Of a DNA stretch of 64,000 nt, positions 51,296 to 62,277 are shown one piece after another (positions within the stretch are counted from its first letter, which is position 1; each line of letters opens with the position of its first letter). Source of the DNA: Lineus longissimus (Eukaryota; Nemertea; Pilidiophora; Heteronemertea; Lineidae); the NCBI RefSeq assembly GCF_910592395.1, contig NC_088309.1:22756599-22820598 (forward strand), written 5' to 3'. A program made the translations under genes and the position numbers. The notes beneath the pieces are model-generated. The model was not told the origin of the DNA, did not search any database, and saw only the letters and a list, made by a program, of their open reading frames with translations.

Positions 51296-51303
51296 TGACG
51301 TCA
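51296..51303 (+). promoter_or_regulatory. CRE/ATF-type palindrome TGACGTCA
   Basis: Consensus binding site for CREB/ATF-class bZIP dimers, also contained in XBP1/ATF6 UPRE sites. It lies 14 bp upstream of the ERSE and about 180 bp before the XBP1 ATG. Confidence 0.55.
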
Positions 51304-51316
51304 AACCACCAACCAG

Positions 51317-51335
51317 CCAATGCTCAAACACCACG
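51317..51335 (+). promoter_or_regulatory. ER stress response element (ERSE), CCAAT-N9-CCACG
   Basis: CCAAT at 51317-51321, exactly nine bases, then CCACG at 51331-51335: a perfect match to the ERSE recognised by NF-Y plus ATF6 (or XBP1) in vertebrates. Its end is 145 bp before the XBP1 ATG. Vertebrate XBP1 promoters also carry an ERSE through which ATF6 induces the gene. Confidence 0.8.
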
Positions 51336-51479
51336 TCCTCGCCGCAATCATTTCTAGTAATCCATACACAAACAGGAGGATGGTGTAGTCAAATTGCTGC
51401 GATATTTATCCCGATTCTGAGCTCTCAGAAGCTTTCCTTTCATTTTCGTTGATCCCTGCCAATAACCAAATATACAAAG

Positions 51480-53245
51480 ATGGCAGCGGTTACACCGAAA
51501 ACGATTGTGATTACGACTTTGCCACGAAAATCGACCATAGGAACGCAACAACATCAAATGTCTGCCATCACAAGACCCATGGCAGCTGTTCTCGGCTCGC
51601 CAGACATGACTGCCGATGGACAACCTCGAAAACGTCGGCGGTTGACACATCTCAGTCCAGAAGAGCGGATGCTAAGAAGGTAAAACACGTTTTTTTTTCA
51701 TTTCCCGTATTTCATATTACGGTTTGTTTGGAGGGATCGTTGTTATTGCGCTGTAAAAATATGAGTGTGACACCTTGTACTGTGCGTACACTACCTGTAA
51801 GTGTGTGCGTCCTCCAGTGTACGCAGGCAAGGTGTACCCTTGTATGCTGTCTCAGTCGTCCCTGTCATATCTTCCTTTATCCAATCCCTATTTAACGCAA
51901 GATTGTAATAACGATCATTTTTGGCTCATTTTCTTCTGTCGCCTATATTGCTGATGGTTCCCTGTTTGTTATTTTGCAGAAAACTGAAGAATAGAGTTGC
52001 TGCCCAGACTGCCCGTGACCGGAAAAAGGCCAAGATGTCTGAATTAGAAGAAGTGGTTGCAGAGCTAGAGGAAGAAAACAAAAAGCTGGCAGAAGAGAAT
52101 GCCAAACTTTTGAGACGAACAGGAGCCCTTACAACAGAAAACATGACATTACGAGATCGGCTTGGGCAACAGCCCTTGGTTAAGAAAGAGCACACACCCC
52201 GCGAGTCTGCTGTACTCAATGTTTCTCTGCCGCAGGAACAGGTGTTTGCTCTTTCTCAACTAATGGCACATTGCAGGGCAATTCTACTGACGCTGAGGTG
52301 AGTTCAGGTTCTTTACTTGTTATCACTGTCTTCTCATTTTGGCCATAAAAAGTAGCGTGGTCTGTGACTACAACCTTTGTTGAAGTAGATTTGTATGCTA
52401 AGCAAGCTGAGGTTGTAAATTCTAATCATTTTTGTTACTCATTACTGTTTGTTTAACAAAAATAATCTCTGTTGCCATTTTAGCTAAAAAGTGCAAGGAC
52501 TGTACTTATGTCTACTTTTTCTTTATACTTTCAGTCTGACATACTGCTTGGTTTACTCGAAGAAATCAGCGCAAACACTGACGCAGTCATTAGTAGTCGA
52601 GGAATATCTACACAAGGAGCCCAGCAGCCCATTACAACACACAGCGCCTCCTCACAAATGGTGGGGGCGGCACCAAAAGAATTGGAATCCGTCAATGAAC
52701 TGATTAAGTTTGATCATGTCTACTTCAAATCTGAACCAGCAACGTTAAACGCAATGACACAAATGCCAATTGCCATGGAAACCCAGTCTGTTGATGGAGT
52801 TGTCCCTGTCGTGCAAAACAGTGGAAACAAACAAGAATATAATAATGACTCTCATATGCCAGAGAATGTTATCAGCATCAAGGACTTTGAGTCATTGGAA
52901 AGTTTACTCTCAGAGGATTGGATTTCTATGGTAACAGACAATTGTGACACGATTTCCAAGGACAAATTATCAGGAGCTAGTGCTGCCTTACACCAGCCCT
53001 TAGATTGTACCAAGGTGCAGTCACAGGCAAGAAGTGGCTCACATGCCATTAATATGCATCAGGACACAACGAAACTGGCCCCGGTTGGCACCATGGACAA
53101 TATGTGTGCAGGATCGCTGAGTGACTCTGGTTTAAGTGACTACAGCTACAGTGATGTTGGGTCACCTAATAGTGTTGGTTCGTCTATGTTGAGTGATGAT
53201 GCATGGGAGGAGTCATTTGGTGAATTGTTCCCATGTTTATTGTAA
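51480..53245 (+). CDS. XBP1: X-box binding protein 1 (unfolded protein response bZIP factor), dual-frame gene
   Basis: XBP1 is the transcription factor made active when IRE1 removes a short intron from its cytoplasmic mRNA during ER stress. Spliceosomal exons are 51480-51679, 51980-52297 and 52535-53245. The basic region (KLKNRVAAQTARDRKKAKM) and leucine zipper (EELEEENKKL-type heptads) span residues 62-130. Unspliced mRNA ends at TAA/TGA 52701-52703, giving 228 aa (XBP1u) with a hydrophobic patch and an arrest-like tail. Removal of 52210-52229 shifts to the long frame ending at 53245, giving 402 aa (XBP1s; human 376). That frame carries the conserved AESDILLGLLEEI and NELIKFDHVYFKSEP motifs and an acidic C-terminus (DDAWEESFGELFPCLL). 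The ATG at 51480 fits family length. An AATAAA lies at 54173-54178. Confidence 0.96.
52203..52240 (+). promoter_or_regulatory. XBP1: IRE1 splice hairpins flanking a 20-nt unconventional intron (52210-52229)
   Basis: Hairpin 1 (52203-52217) is GAGU, loop CUGCUGU, then ACUC. Hairpin 2 (52220-52240) is UGUUUCU, loop CUGCCGC, then AGGAACA. Both loops are 7 nt and fit the IRE1 consensus CNG|CNGN. Cutting after G52209 and G52229 removes 20 nt (2 mod 3), which moves translation into the frame containing ESAAGTGV...AESDILLG, parallel to human ESAGAGPV...SESDILLG. The first stem (GAGU/ACUC) is identical to the human one. The human intron is 26 nt. Confidence 0.92.
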
Positions 53246-55465
53246 ATTAAATGTAACGTTTTAACTCTGCTGTTCACCGGGGTAAAGTGGCGAAATGAAC
53301 ACAATCTCACCACTTTTAAAAGTAGTGGTGACTTGGGTCAAATTTCATTTTGATGAGGATGGTGTCTTTTACACAATATTGTAATCTTTGTGAACAGCAG
53401 AGGTTTAAAAAAATTTAGAAGTGTAAATAGTATATTTATTTTTTTGTCAAAAAGTTGTGGTCTATGTGGGAATATATTGCATCAGTTTAACACAAGCAGG
53501 TCTATTATCAAGAATGTCGTAAGGAACAGATTGTTACTTGTACCACTGTGGAGTTGCCAGTAATATCTTGAAGACTAAAGTACATTTTGGATCATATTAC
53601 TCATTAGACAGTCAAAAACACATTTGGTGATTGTAGGTCTAACTTTTCTTCCTTCCGATACCATGGATATTAAAGGAAAAGTGCAGATTGCACTATACAT
53701 CATGTTGTGCAGTAATCATTCTGATCAATTTAGATATCATCTTCGGATGTCAGAATGCCATCCGTGCATCTCCTCATCTTGTGGTGTATTAAGGGAGGAA
53801 AAGAAGTCTAATAATGAAAGGATTCGTCAATTTACCATTTCTCCAGTCTGCTGTTGGTGTTGGTGCAGGATGTCAGTTTTCAACACGGTGTTTGTGACTC
53901 TGTTATCTTGTTAAAAGTATTGCTGTTATAGTTTCAGAACTTATTGTCTCAATGCATGGACTGACCCTCCGGTTGAGTTGGCCTATATTTACACATTTAC
54001 AAATGGACTGAAAGTGCAATGAGAAATTGATTGACCGCTATTCTTTTACAGGTATTTTGAGACCATGTAAGTAGGTGTCATTTGTGGGAATTACCAAACT
54101 TTACAAATTTGCAGAAACTGACCTAGGACTATTCCTATTATCAGTGGTGTACATATCTAATTTGTCCTTGGAAATAAAAAGCATTTAGTTGCTAGTTCAT
54201 ACCACGATATTTGTTTGTACATGTCTATGAATCTTGGCTTCACCAATATGAGCCTTAAAACATCAACAGCCTGATATCTATTTGTTCCTTTGGCTACCTG
54301 CAACTTTAGGAGCATGTGAATGACCCAGATTTGTAAGGATCTAAATGGGTGTTATCACCTGCATACATTGGCTCAACACATCTGATGGGAAGGAGGTTCA
54401 AGTACATGAACCTCAGTATCAAAGAATGTGTGCCCAAGTAAAATGGACAGCATGGGGGATATTCCCAATTTGGGAGGTGGGAGTCCTTGATATATCTCCC
54501 CACTGTCTTCTACTCTAGACATGCTAACTGAGACTGTCACATGGTTGTGGCTGTGTCCAATTATGAGCCGCCTTAGTCCATCTTGGCCCTCAATGTATTT
54601 ACATTGCTCAGCTTCCAGACAACGCGCATAGGAGTCGATAGTATGGGTGTATACCAATGTTGGCCGAAATAGAAGAGCTTGTATCCTGACCGACTGTGGC
54701 CAACATGTTGGCCATAAGCTGTAATGTGGGAACTGTCTCAACCATTCTAGTCACACCAGGAGTACCCTCTGAAAAGGGTGCCATAGAAAATTCACATGGA
54801 AAATATACATGACGCTGTGATGTAGTCCATGGAGGTACTATGATAAAACTTCCGTGTAGTGGGCTGATCGACCAGCAGCCACGAGGTCCCTGATTCAGTC
54901 CCCAGTCTGGTTACTCTAAGCTCGGGGCATGTCTGTCTGCCTCGGCCTTACATGCCTTACTCTACCCTGTGTATAGTGTCATTGGTACCAGCTAGTATTA
55001 ACCTGGTTCTACTCATCCTGATACATCCATCAGGAGCCGAGTCAATGTTCGCGCCGTCGGCCCGGCACACAAAGCGAATGAACCCACGAATTCCCCGAGT
55101 TCTACTAAAAAAGTTTCAGGATATCTATATCTAGACCGGTCTAACGCCGTTTTTATGTCCCCTCATTGTTTTAGAACGCTGAAAGATAGATTGTGACGTT
55201 TTTCCATGTTTCCCGCCTGTTGGAAAGTCCTCGATCGTCTCTCCAGCTATAGCTGTCTAATATTAGACTCCGGACGCAGTGGACTGGGCTCCTCCTCAAG
55301 TTCTGTCACCCGGGCTGTCACACGAGAAGAGACGATCAGGATGACAAAATTGACTTCCCCGGGAGAGTACCTGTTTGGAAACACTGAAATATTGGTAATT
55401 ATAACAGCCGTAGATGTAGTGTATAAAGAATGATGATCTCTTCTCTTGTTGATATCAGACTTTAT
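53246..55465. other. XBP1 3' UTR and intergenic sequence
   Basis: The XBP1 3' UTR probably extends to about 54.2 kb (AATAAA at 54173). A 122-codon open frame on the minus strand (54373-54741) has no recognisable relatives and is not called. The first copy of the CGGACGCAGTGG motif lies at about 55268. Confidence 0.45.
55268..55300 (+). repeat. CGGACGCAGTGG repeat family, short copy
   Basis: CTCCGGACGCAGTGGACTGG followed by GCTCCTCCTC. It shares the head of the longer copies at 56459 and 63575. Confidence 0.4.
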
Positions 55466-55611
55466 CTTTTATTATTTCACAAGAACTCGCATCGCTTCTT
55501 TCACATCTTTGTATTTGACATGTAGCTCCGGTTCTAAAAGTGGCTTGAATCTCGCCGTTTGTTTAATCTGTCTTGACTTGAGTTGGCATCAGGGCCAGTG
55601 TTTGACGACTT

Positions 55612-56180
55612 CTTCCTTGGTCCCTCTTCCATCAGGCGTTTTACAATAGGTGGTAAAACCGGACGGCCCATTCGTATACTGTCCCATTCTGATGGAGTTG
55701 TGATGACAGTAGATAAAATCATTTCTGCAAAACAATGGAATTAGTGGTCCAACTTTCAGTTTTGTGACAATGGTGCATATACTTACTCATATTCGGACGC
55801 TATAGAAAAGCAATGACAAACTACTCTCGTCATGGACACACCAACGAGTAATACTCCCGGGGCATTACTTTAATTAATTGGAGCAAAGACACGGGGCCTG
55901 ATTGATACCATCATGAGATTCAGGTTTTTGATACTCCTACCTCGTATACAAATAAGTATACTACATGTACTTCGTTTGAAATTTCGAGAGGCGGCGTATA
56001 TTGAAAACCACTTATGCCAGGATGGATTGATACCCGGGATTCACCAACGAGTAGGCCTACTTGGCGCGTTACTTACCCGATTCACCAGATTTTGTCGGTC
56101 GAGTCCGGGAATTGTGGGGGGCGACACGTTCTGACCTTTTATCCGGTCGCCCATCATTCTGTTTGTCGCCAACATCCTCT
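55612..56180 (-). CDS. Doubtful small two-exon gene, unrecognised product
   Basis: Exon 1 would start at ATG 56177 and end at a strong donor (GTAAGTAAC) near 56080. Exon 2 begins after TTTTGCAG at about 55724. The phases agree and give about 77 residues (ending EEVVKHWP) to a TGA near 55612. An AATAAA on this strand lies about 145 nt further, so the UTR would be short. The same frame stays open for 38 more codons after the TGA to TAA. A second frame of exon 2 is also open (ATG 55722 to TAG 55534, 62 codons, GRPVLPPIVKRLMEEG) but does not join exon 1. No family recognised in either frame, and the start could be further upstream. Confidence 0.3.
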
Positions 56181-56199
56181 TCAAATGAGTATTCAGAAA

Positions 56200-57148
56200 A
56201 CACACACCCCATTTAATAGGCCAACATAGGTACGGATATTTAAACCATGCATCCCATTACCTCATGACATTCTAAGTTTCTGATATGAAGAAAGAAGATT
56301 TCATGACTCCTGATGCGTTGTTACTACGCGTGTGACGTCACACCTATGTCATCGTTCATTGCCATTGGTGACGCTAGGTCTGAATGAATAACGTCATACA
56401 ATATAGTGGACGTAGATACGGATTTTTTGGAAAATCCTAATTATTCTTACAAATTATTCATTCCGGACGCAGTTGGCCGGCCTCGTCCTGACGCCTGATA
56501 CGCATTTAAAAGGGAAAGACGGTGACGAAATGAACTGCATAGGAGTCTAGTGTTGCCAAGAATGTCATTGTTTTTTTTATCGGGCATAATGCCATAAAGT
56601 TTGTTCAAAGTAAGAATATTGACGAATGCTGACGAATGCTGAAGCTTTGAATATGCTTCCAACTACATTTCCTCTGAGTTCCAATTTGATTATCATCATC
56701 ATGGACGTTCTGCTCCCAACTGTGATTGATTTAGGCTGCTCATACTGATTTCTCGAACTCGTCAAATGGCAAATGCATGTCGGCGGCGACTTCGGCGACC
56801 GACTCACTCCTCACCCACGTCCCGTTCTCGGGAGCCAGTGTATCGTTTTTGGTAATTCACCAAATGTCAGTGTTTCCAAGCAATAGACAGCTGTGTGGGC
56901 TATTTTTCGGTTTTAGGGCTAGAGCGACCATGGCATTTCAATAGTTTGGTCCACTTCAATCTCAGAGTGAGACTTGGTAAGGAGCAAGGACAAAATGAGT
57001 CAATATGTCTTTCAGCATTCCTTATACATCATAGCCAGAGCATATGAATTGATGAAGGAAAATGAGTCGAGACGAAATGAAATTTCTCAATATTTATTCA
57101 ATTTGTAATGCTTCGTCTGACAGAAAATCACATGACATTCGCGTGCAG
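56200..57148. other. Intergenic region
   Basis: Contains a CGGACGCAGT repeat copy (about 56456-56575) and, at about 57093 on the minus strand, an AATAAA that fits the end of the PLA2 gene to the right. No gene seen. Confidence 0.4.
56456..56575 (+). repeat. CGGACGCAGTGG repeat family, longer copy
   Basis: About 115 bp from ATTCCGGACGCAGTTGGCCG. It shares the spaced words GACG-AATG-ACTG, GGAGTCTA, CCAA and CATTGT with the copy at 63572-63685. Confidence 0.5.
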
Positions 57149-58561
57149 TTACGAGTTGTATCTCTTGGACTCTATATTCCCGCTTAAAGTGAAACAGGAC
57201 GTCCCCAGAACGTCGAAGAAAGTATGACCAATTACGTCAGAGACGAGAGGGTCGTGGTTTCCGTGAAGGCAGGTACGAAACGCGTTATCACAGTCGCAAA
57301 GAGACCTGCAAAAGTTAATTCAAACAATTCGACTAATCCGGTTTATAAACAATGCGAAGTATATACCGCACCATTTATCTACCGCTCACGCACCTGTATT
57401 AAACCAATCAACACGTGGTCTCACCATACCAGTTGAATGGTATTTTCTATTTAAGATATAATTTTTCTAAAATTGAGAATAAGGTGTGTTTAAAATGAAG
57501 AAAATGATGAAGTTTCAGTCCAATTGGCTTACTTATGTGGTTTTGAGGCTCCATATAACCCGTCGTGGTGAAAAAGCTGACTCGCGGGTTAAAAGCCGTC
57601 AACCCCCCCCCCCCCCCTAAGTTCAGACCCCCCCCCCCCCCCAAACCCTGAAATTATCATGCATAACGTGCAACGAAAATTTCATGGTTTGACAGGCTAG
57701 GATAGGTCTATTTGGCTTTGAAAGCGTTCCTCCCAGATTACGTCTCGGAAAAAGTTATGAGCATGTAGAAAGGGAAAACGGCTTAAAACTTTATTACAGG
57801 TACGTGGCCTACCTTTCATGCCCGTGTAGTTAACCTTCGCCATGCCCTGACAATATCAGGCCATTCCACTCGATACATACTTACTCCCTCAGTGTATATC
57901 GTCATGTTGTAGATAGAAAAATTTTCAACATCATTCCAATTATTCCTGTTCACCTCATGCAAAACCCCTTCACAAGGCAAGTATGTTGCATATTGACACT
58001 ATATCTTACATCGTGTACAATCTCCAGTTCCAGATACCGTATTTGTAACCCCAGGCAGGGATATATTTTGGGCAATGATCGTGTGCACGGCAACAAAGAT
58101 CAGCTTTGGCTCCAGCTCCTGTCGCTACGTCCGAGTAATTTTCAGCGATATCGCCAGCACCACACCATTTCGTGCCTGAAAGGGATACGGGATAATATGG
58201 AATTGTTCTTGTAAACATTCAAAGACGGTTTATGGGATTCTGCGGTCTTCTCAATCGATACTGACTCCGCATCTCAATTTTCCTTATTACGTAGGAGAGA
58301 AAACCCCTAAATGTCTGGATGTTTAGTCTGTCTGGTTACTCTAGGTTTAGTGTAGGGATTTGATTTGGCGTCAGTCATTTTGGTGAGCTTCCGAGCGTTT
58401 TCTACTGAAAATCAAGGTATACCTGGAAAGATTCCTTTGAAAATGCTCTTCTTTTCTCGCGATTGCGTGATCAATCCTCTTCGGTACCTCTCAGCTGCAG
58501 ATATTGACGAGGATGCCGAGACAGCCACCAAGACGACCGCGAGGACGATCAGAATCTTCAT
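57149..58561 (-). CDS. Secreted phospholipase A2, group III (bee-venom type)
   Basis: Calcium-dependent secreted enzyme that hydrolyses the sn-2 acyl ester of phospholipids. Three coding exons: 58423-58561, 58010-58175 and 57149-57305, giving 153 aa. Exon 1 encodes a signal peptide (MKILIVLAVVLVAVSAS) and a short basic pro-segment. The mature core starts near IFPGTKWCGAGD, the calcium loop of group III enzymes. The catalytic motif is CCRAHDHCP, with a His-Asp pair. Exon 3 has the second cysteine motif SLCDCD and a C-terminus shorter than bee venom PLA2. A minus-strand TATA box (59062-59068), a likely 5' UTR exon ending at donor 58981 and an acceptor just before 58567 indicate a non-coding first exon. 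An AATAAA lies near 57093. The family includes venom and digestive or immune enzymes; the sequence does not tell which applies here. Confidence 0.88.
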
Positions 58562-59868
58562 CGCGAACTGTTACGGTAAAATGACAACCAAGCTAAATTG
58601 AATATGATTCATACAATTCCTTCGCCATGCCTGTTCATGCATAATCTTTGGGGGTCAGAGATCCGTCAACATCATCTGCTTTGTATATTACTAAGCGATG
58701 ATCTTCTTCTCAGTTTTCGGTTTACTTGAAAATACATGTATAAAACCAGGCTTCGAATTGAATTCACAGGCCGGGTTTCGGCGTATATGGGGGCTAACGA
58801 CAACCTGGTATACGCTCGGTGGGTTTTCAGTATAGACTTGTCCCCATCGGGTCACTTCACTGCCGGTGCTCCTGACCTCACTCTCCCTATAGCAAACTAA
58901 GCCGAGGCTGCGGGCAACAACTTATTTCGGAACGGAGAGTATAGCGTTCCAAAGGAATCAAGACTATCAAGATATCTTACCTCTTATCAGTTTGAGACAG
59001 CCTTTTTCGCCGTAATTGCAGCAATACTTACTGGACAGGAGACTGAAGCAGGAAAGGGGAATTATATAGGTTTTATTGTCCTCTGTATCCATATGGCGCT
59101 TAAGAATATATTCCAAAATTCAATTATTCATTGCTTTATTAATTTTCATACTACCCATTTATCAAAACCATATGTGAGGGGTTTAGTACATTCTATATTG
59201 TCCAAGTTCGTAAAAATCCCGGGGGCCTATCTTCTTGTCATGTTCTATTCTGCCAGCCACAAATCACGTTAGCTGGATGGGAGGGGCGGCGAAGTTGAGC
59301 GGGATTTTCCGGTAATTTGCTGCGTGACAATTTTACGCGTTCTTGATGAAGGTTGTTGAGGTAGTAAAAGACCTTTTCTAATACAGTGCCGCAGTGATTG
59401 CAGAATAGGTGCAGAATATGTACGTCGTCGTGCAGTTAAATCTATGAAATTTCACCTCGGCTCAAGTGCAGAACTTTAATGGCGAATATGAAATCTACTT
59501 AACATGAAACTCATGTAAATACACCGTATTCTACTTTTGTTGTCATGACATGGTAATGAAACATCTGCTAGAATGTTTCTATGAAAGTGCATGTTCTCAT
59601 TAATAATTTTACATAATATCATGATTAAATGACGTCATAGCGCACCGCAGTGAACATCAATTATGGGGGAGGGGGGTCCCGTGGCAGCGCAAGCTTGTCG
59701 TTATTTCGAGAGGGTCGAGGCCAATTCACTGTGTTGCGGAGGGTACGGAGGGAATAACTCTGGACGTTCAGAATGATCTTAGATAGGATTCAAATCCTAG
59801 TAAAGATGGTAAAGACGAATTTTCAAACAAGCAGTCACAGCAGTTTATTAATATCACATTTTTACAGT
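58562..59868. other. Promoter region of the left PLA2 gene and 3' flank of the right PLA2 gene
   Basis: Holds the TATA box (59062-59068) and probable 5' UTR exon (about 58981-59038) of the left gene, and an AATAAA on the minus strand at about 59846-59851 following terminal exon 3b of the right gene. Confidence 0.5.
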
Positions 59869-62277
59869 TCAGTTATAATCAGTGTAATGAAGCTTTCCAT
59901 CTAGGGTAAAGCATGGAACTCGTAAAACGTCAAAGAAGGTGTGACCAATGTTGTCCGAATTGACGGAGTCTTCCGTATCCTTCAAACAGTCGGCGAACTT
60001 CTGATCACAATCACATAATGAGCTGGAAAGGAATGTTGTTTAGCATGTATTAATCATGTAAATATTTTTACTGATTAACAATACATTATAGTTACAGCAT
60101 TTATTAATTGCCATTTTTCATTTCTATTTACCTGCGGGATAGACGCATTCGTTTTACATTTGTATATCTAAATCAATAGGATCCTGGTATAACCAGTGGT
60201 TTTCAATATACTCCGCCTTTCAAATTTGATTGATGAATCAATAGAGAAACTAATTGAAAAAAAGGTCTTATTTTCGTTAATCGGACAATAAGCAAATAAG
60301 CATGAAGTAAAACCATGGATCATGGGATACGAAGCCAATATATGAAATTCAAAGCGTGGAAAAAGGGTGATTCGGACGACGTGAAACCTTTGTATCATTA
60401 ATATTTGCTTCTGTACAACTTTCCGTTATCCTTGAAGCATGGCACCCTGATGAAGTTGAAGAAGATCTGGCCGACGCTGTTGGACACCTGGTCATTATTG
60501 TTCTTCAGGCAATCCAAGAACAGTTCATCACAGTCACAGTGCAGGCTGGAAAGTAAAAGCAGACGACATCTAGGTCAAGGTCACACGCCACAAACCAAGC
60601 AAGCGAGCAAGCAAATGGGTCAAAGTCAAAAAGTCAAGGTCAGAGAAGCAGTCGAATGAACAATCGTCGTTGTCATTCGTCACGCCGACTTAAGGAGAAT
60701 TTCCCCCAAATATAAATGTTGTACTCGTAAGGCTGTTGTGACGTTTTAATAACGCAAGTCTTTCCTAAATACTATCGGAGATGATATTTCTAACCACTGT
60801 GTATAGGAGTGTTGACAGACCGATAGTCTGGAATTCGAGGAAGGGTCAAGTTACATGAGGATGCTGTGACTCCCGATCCACTCCCGATCACATGGATCAT
60901 AGGTGAACACTATACGTTCAACGGTTTTCTTCAACGACGGCTTCTCAGACCAGACGTGGAGGTTGTGCGCACATGTATTTTAATGCTGCCGCCACGCGCA
61001 GCATTTAAAAGCATGAGAATATCTTACATCGTATACGGTCTCCAGTTGAAGATGCCATGTTTGTATTTGAAGGAATGAATATAATCAGGGCATTGGTCAT
61101 GTTCACGGCAACAAGGATCGGCCTTGACTGGACCAAGATCGTCCTCATGATCGGCGATATTACCTGCGCCACACCATTTCGTTCCTATAGATTTGGAAGA
61201 AGATTTATGTATATCGATTGCATTATATTTCTCTACAACACTTTTTCCGAAAGCTTACGCTGACCATTATGTTGTTAATGACAGCGGAACGTCTGCATGA
61301 TTGTGGAGAGACAAAGGAGACTCACAAAATGCTGCCAACTCGCAGTCAAAATACTTCAGAATTCTACATGTATAACGTGCATAGTGTTACCCAAAGTCTC
61401 TCATTCAACTTTTGATAAACGGGCATGACGTTGTGGCTATAAAATGCCACCTGACACAAACACTGGGTACACAGACACCTCATCTATATCAGTCATAATG
61501 AAGTCCCCTTGTCTCTTCACCACTGCAAGACCAATACTTCACTGATCCGGCCTGCCCTACTCCACTTACATGTTATAAGGTAAATGGTTGAATACACCAT
61601 ATTTAGTTGCGAAAGCATCAACATATTTTGGGCAGCTGTCGTGTTGTCTGCAGCAGAAATCAGCAGCTCGACCAGGACCATCTACCAACTCCGTCCCGTT
61701 TGCGATATTGCTCAACCCACACCATTTAGTCCCTATAGAATATTGCAATGATGTATCGTGAAATATGAAAATTAGTTTGATTCTCTACTTCCTTTTCTAC
61801 GCTCAGGCGTTGCAATCTCTTGTCCCTGAGCGTAACCAATTGGGTCACCTACGAAAATGTGTGTAATACTGCAGTTACGGATAAATCCTTAATCTCTCGG
61901 TTCTGGCGCGTCTGTACGACTACCGAGGGTTAGCTAGTCCCTCCTCGTTCGAGTGGAGGATGTAACTTTGCAAATATATTTATGACGGCCGTCATGCTCA
62001 ACTTCTTCCAAACATTGTGATACTTTGACCCATCACAAACTCGCTAGTATTTATGCTGTACAGCGAAGTTGCGTTTCTTGGGACACCTTGCAGCAGGTCA
62101 GCACGCAAATGACATTGGTTTGCAAGGTTGCAGTCCATACCAACCTGGCCAGATCCCCTGAAAGATATTCTTAGTCATCTTGGGATCCTTCTCAGTGTTT
62201 GTCGCTAGCTTGAACCTGGGTCGCTTAGCTGAAATAGCTACCACCAAGACGACTGCGAGGATGATCAAAACCTTCAT
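59869..62277 (-). CDS. Secreted phospholipase A2, group III, with duplicated core and terminal exons
   Basis: Exon 1 (62145-62277) encodes a signal peptide (MKVLIILAVVLVVAIS) and pro-segment ending IFQGIWPG. Then come two core exons, 2a (61570-61732, CCRQHDSCP) and 2b (61028-61184, CCREHDQCP), and two terminal exons, 3a (60398-60545, LHCDCDELFLDCL, own TAA) and 3b (59869-60022, SLCDCDQKFADCL, own TGA). Both core exons enter in phase 1 and leave in phase 2. Joining 2a to 2b meets TAA after eight codons, so a transcript should use one core and one tail, giving proteins of roughly 145-150 aa. No second signal-peptide exon was found between 61.2 and 61.6 kb. In 2a the calcium loop reads WCGLS instead of WCGAG. 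A TATA box lies at 62359-62365. Two closely packed genes sharing a lost exon 1 remain possible. Confidence 0.78.

Larger units (their letters stand above)
48448..51479. other. Divergent intergenic region between MVP and XBP1
   Basis: No gene recognised. It holds a short TTGGTCG-type microsatellite near 49911-49948 and, close to XBP1, a CCAAT box (51273), a CRE-type TGACGTCA (51296-51303) and a perfect ERSE (51317-51335). Confidence 0.45.

Noticed and set aside
52230-52273. An alternative XBP1 unconventional intron of 44 nt ending at UUG|CAG (52273)
   Set aside because: It also shifts to the correct frame, but the 3' site has U in place of C and no hairpin. The 20-nt intron has two canonical hairpins and gives better agreement with vertebrate XBP1s.
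54373-54741. 122-codon open frame on the minus strand
   Set aside because: No recognisable domain and no clear splice sites or gene context. It lies in repeat-like intergenic sequence.
61431-61540. Plus-strand TATAAAA followed about 60 bp later by an ATG
   Set aside because: The frame closes after 15 codons and has no similarity. It lies inside an intron of the PLA2 gene.
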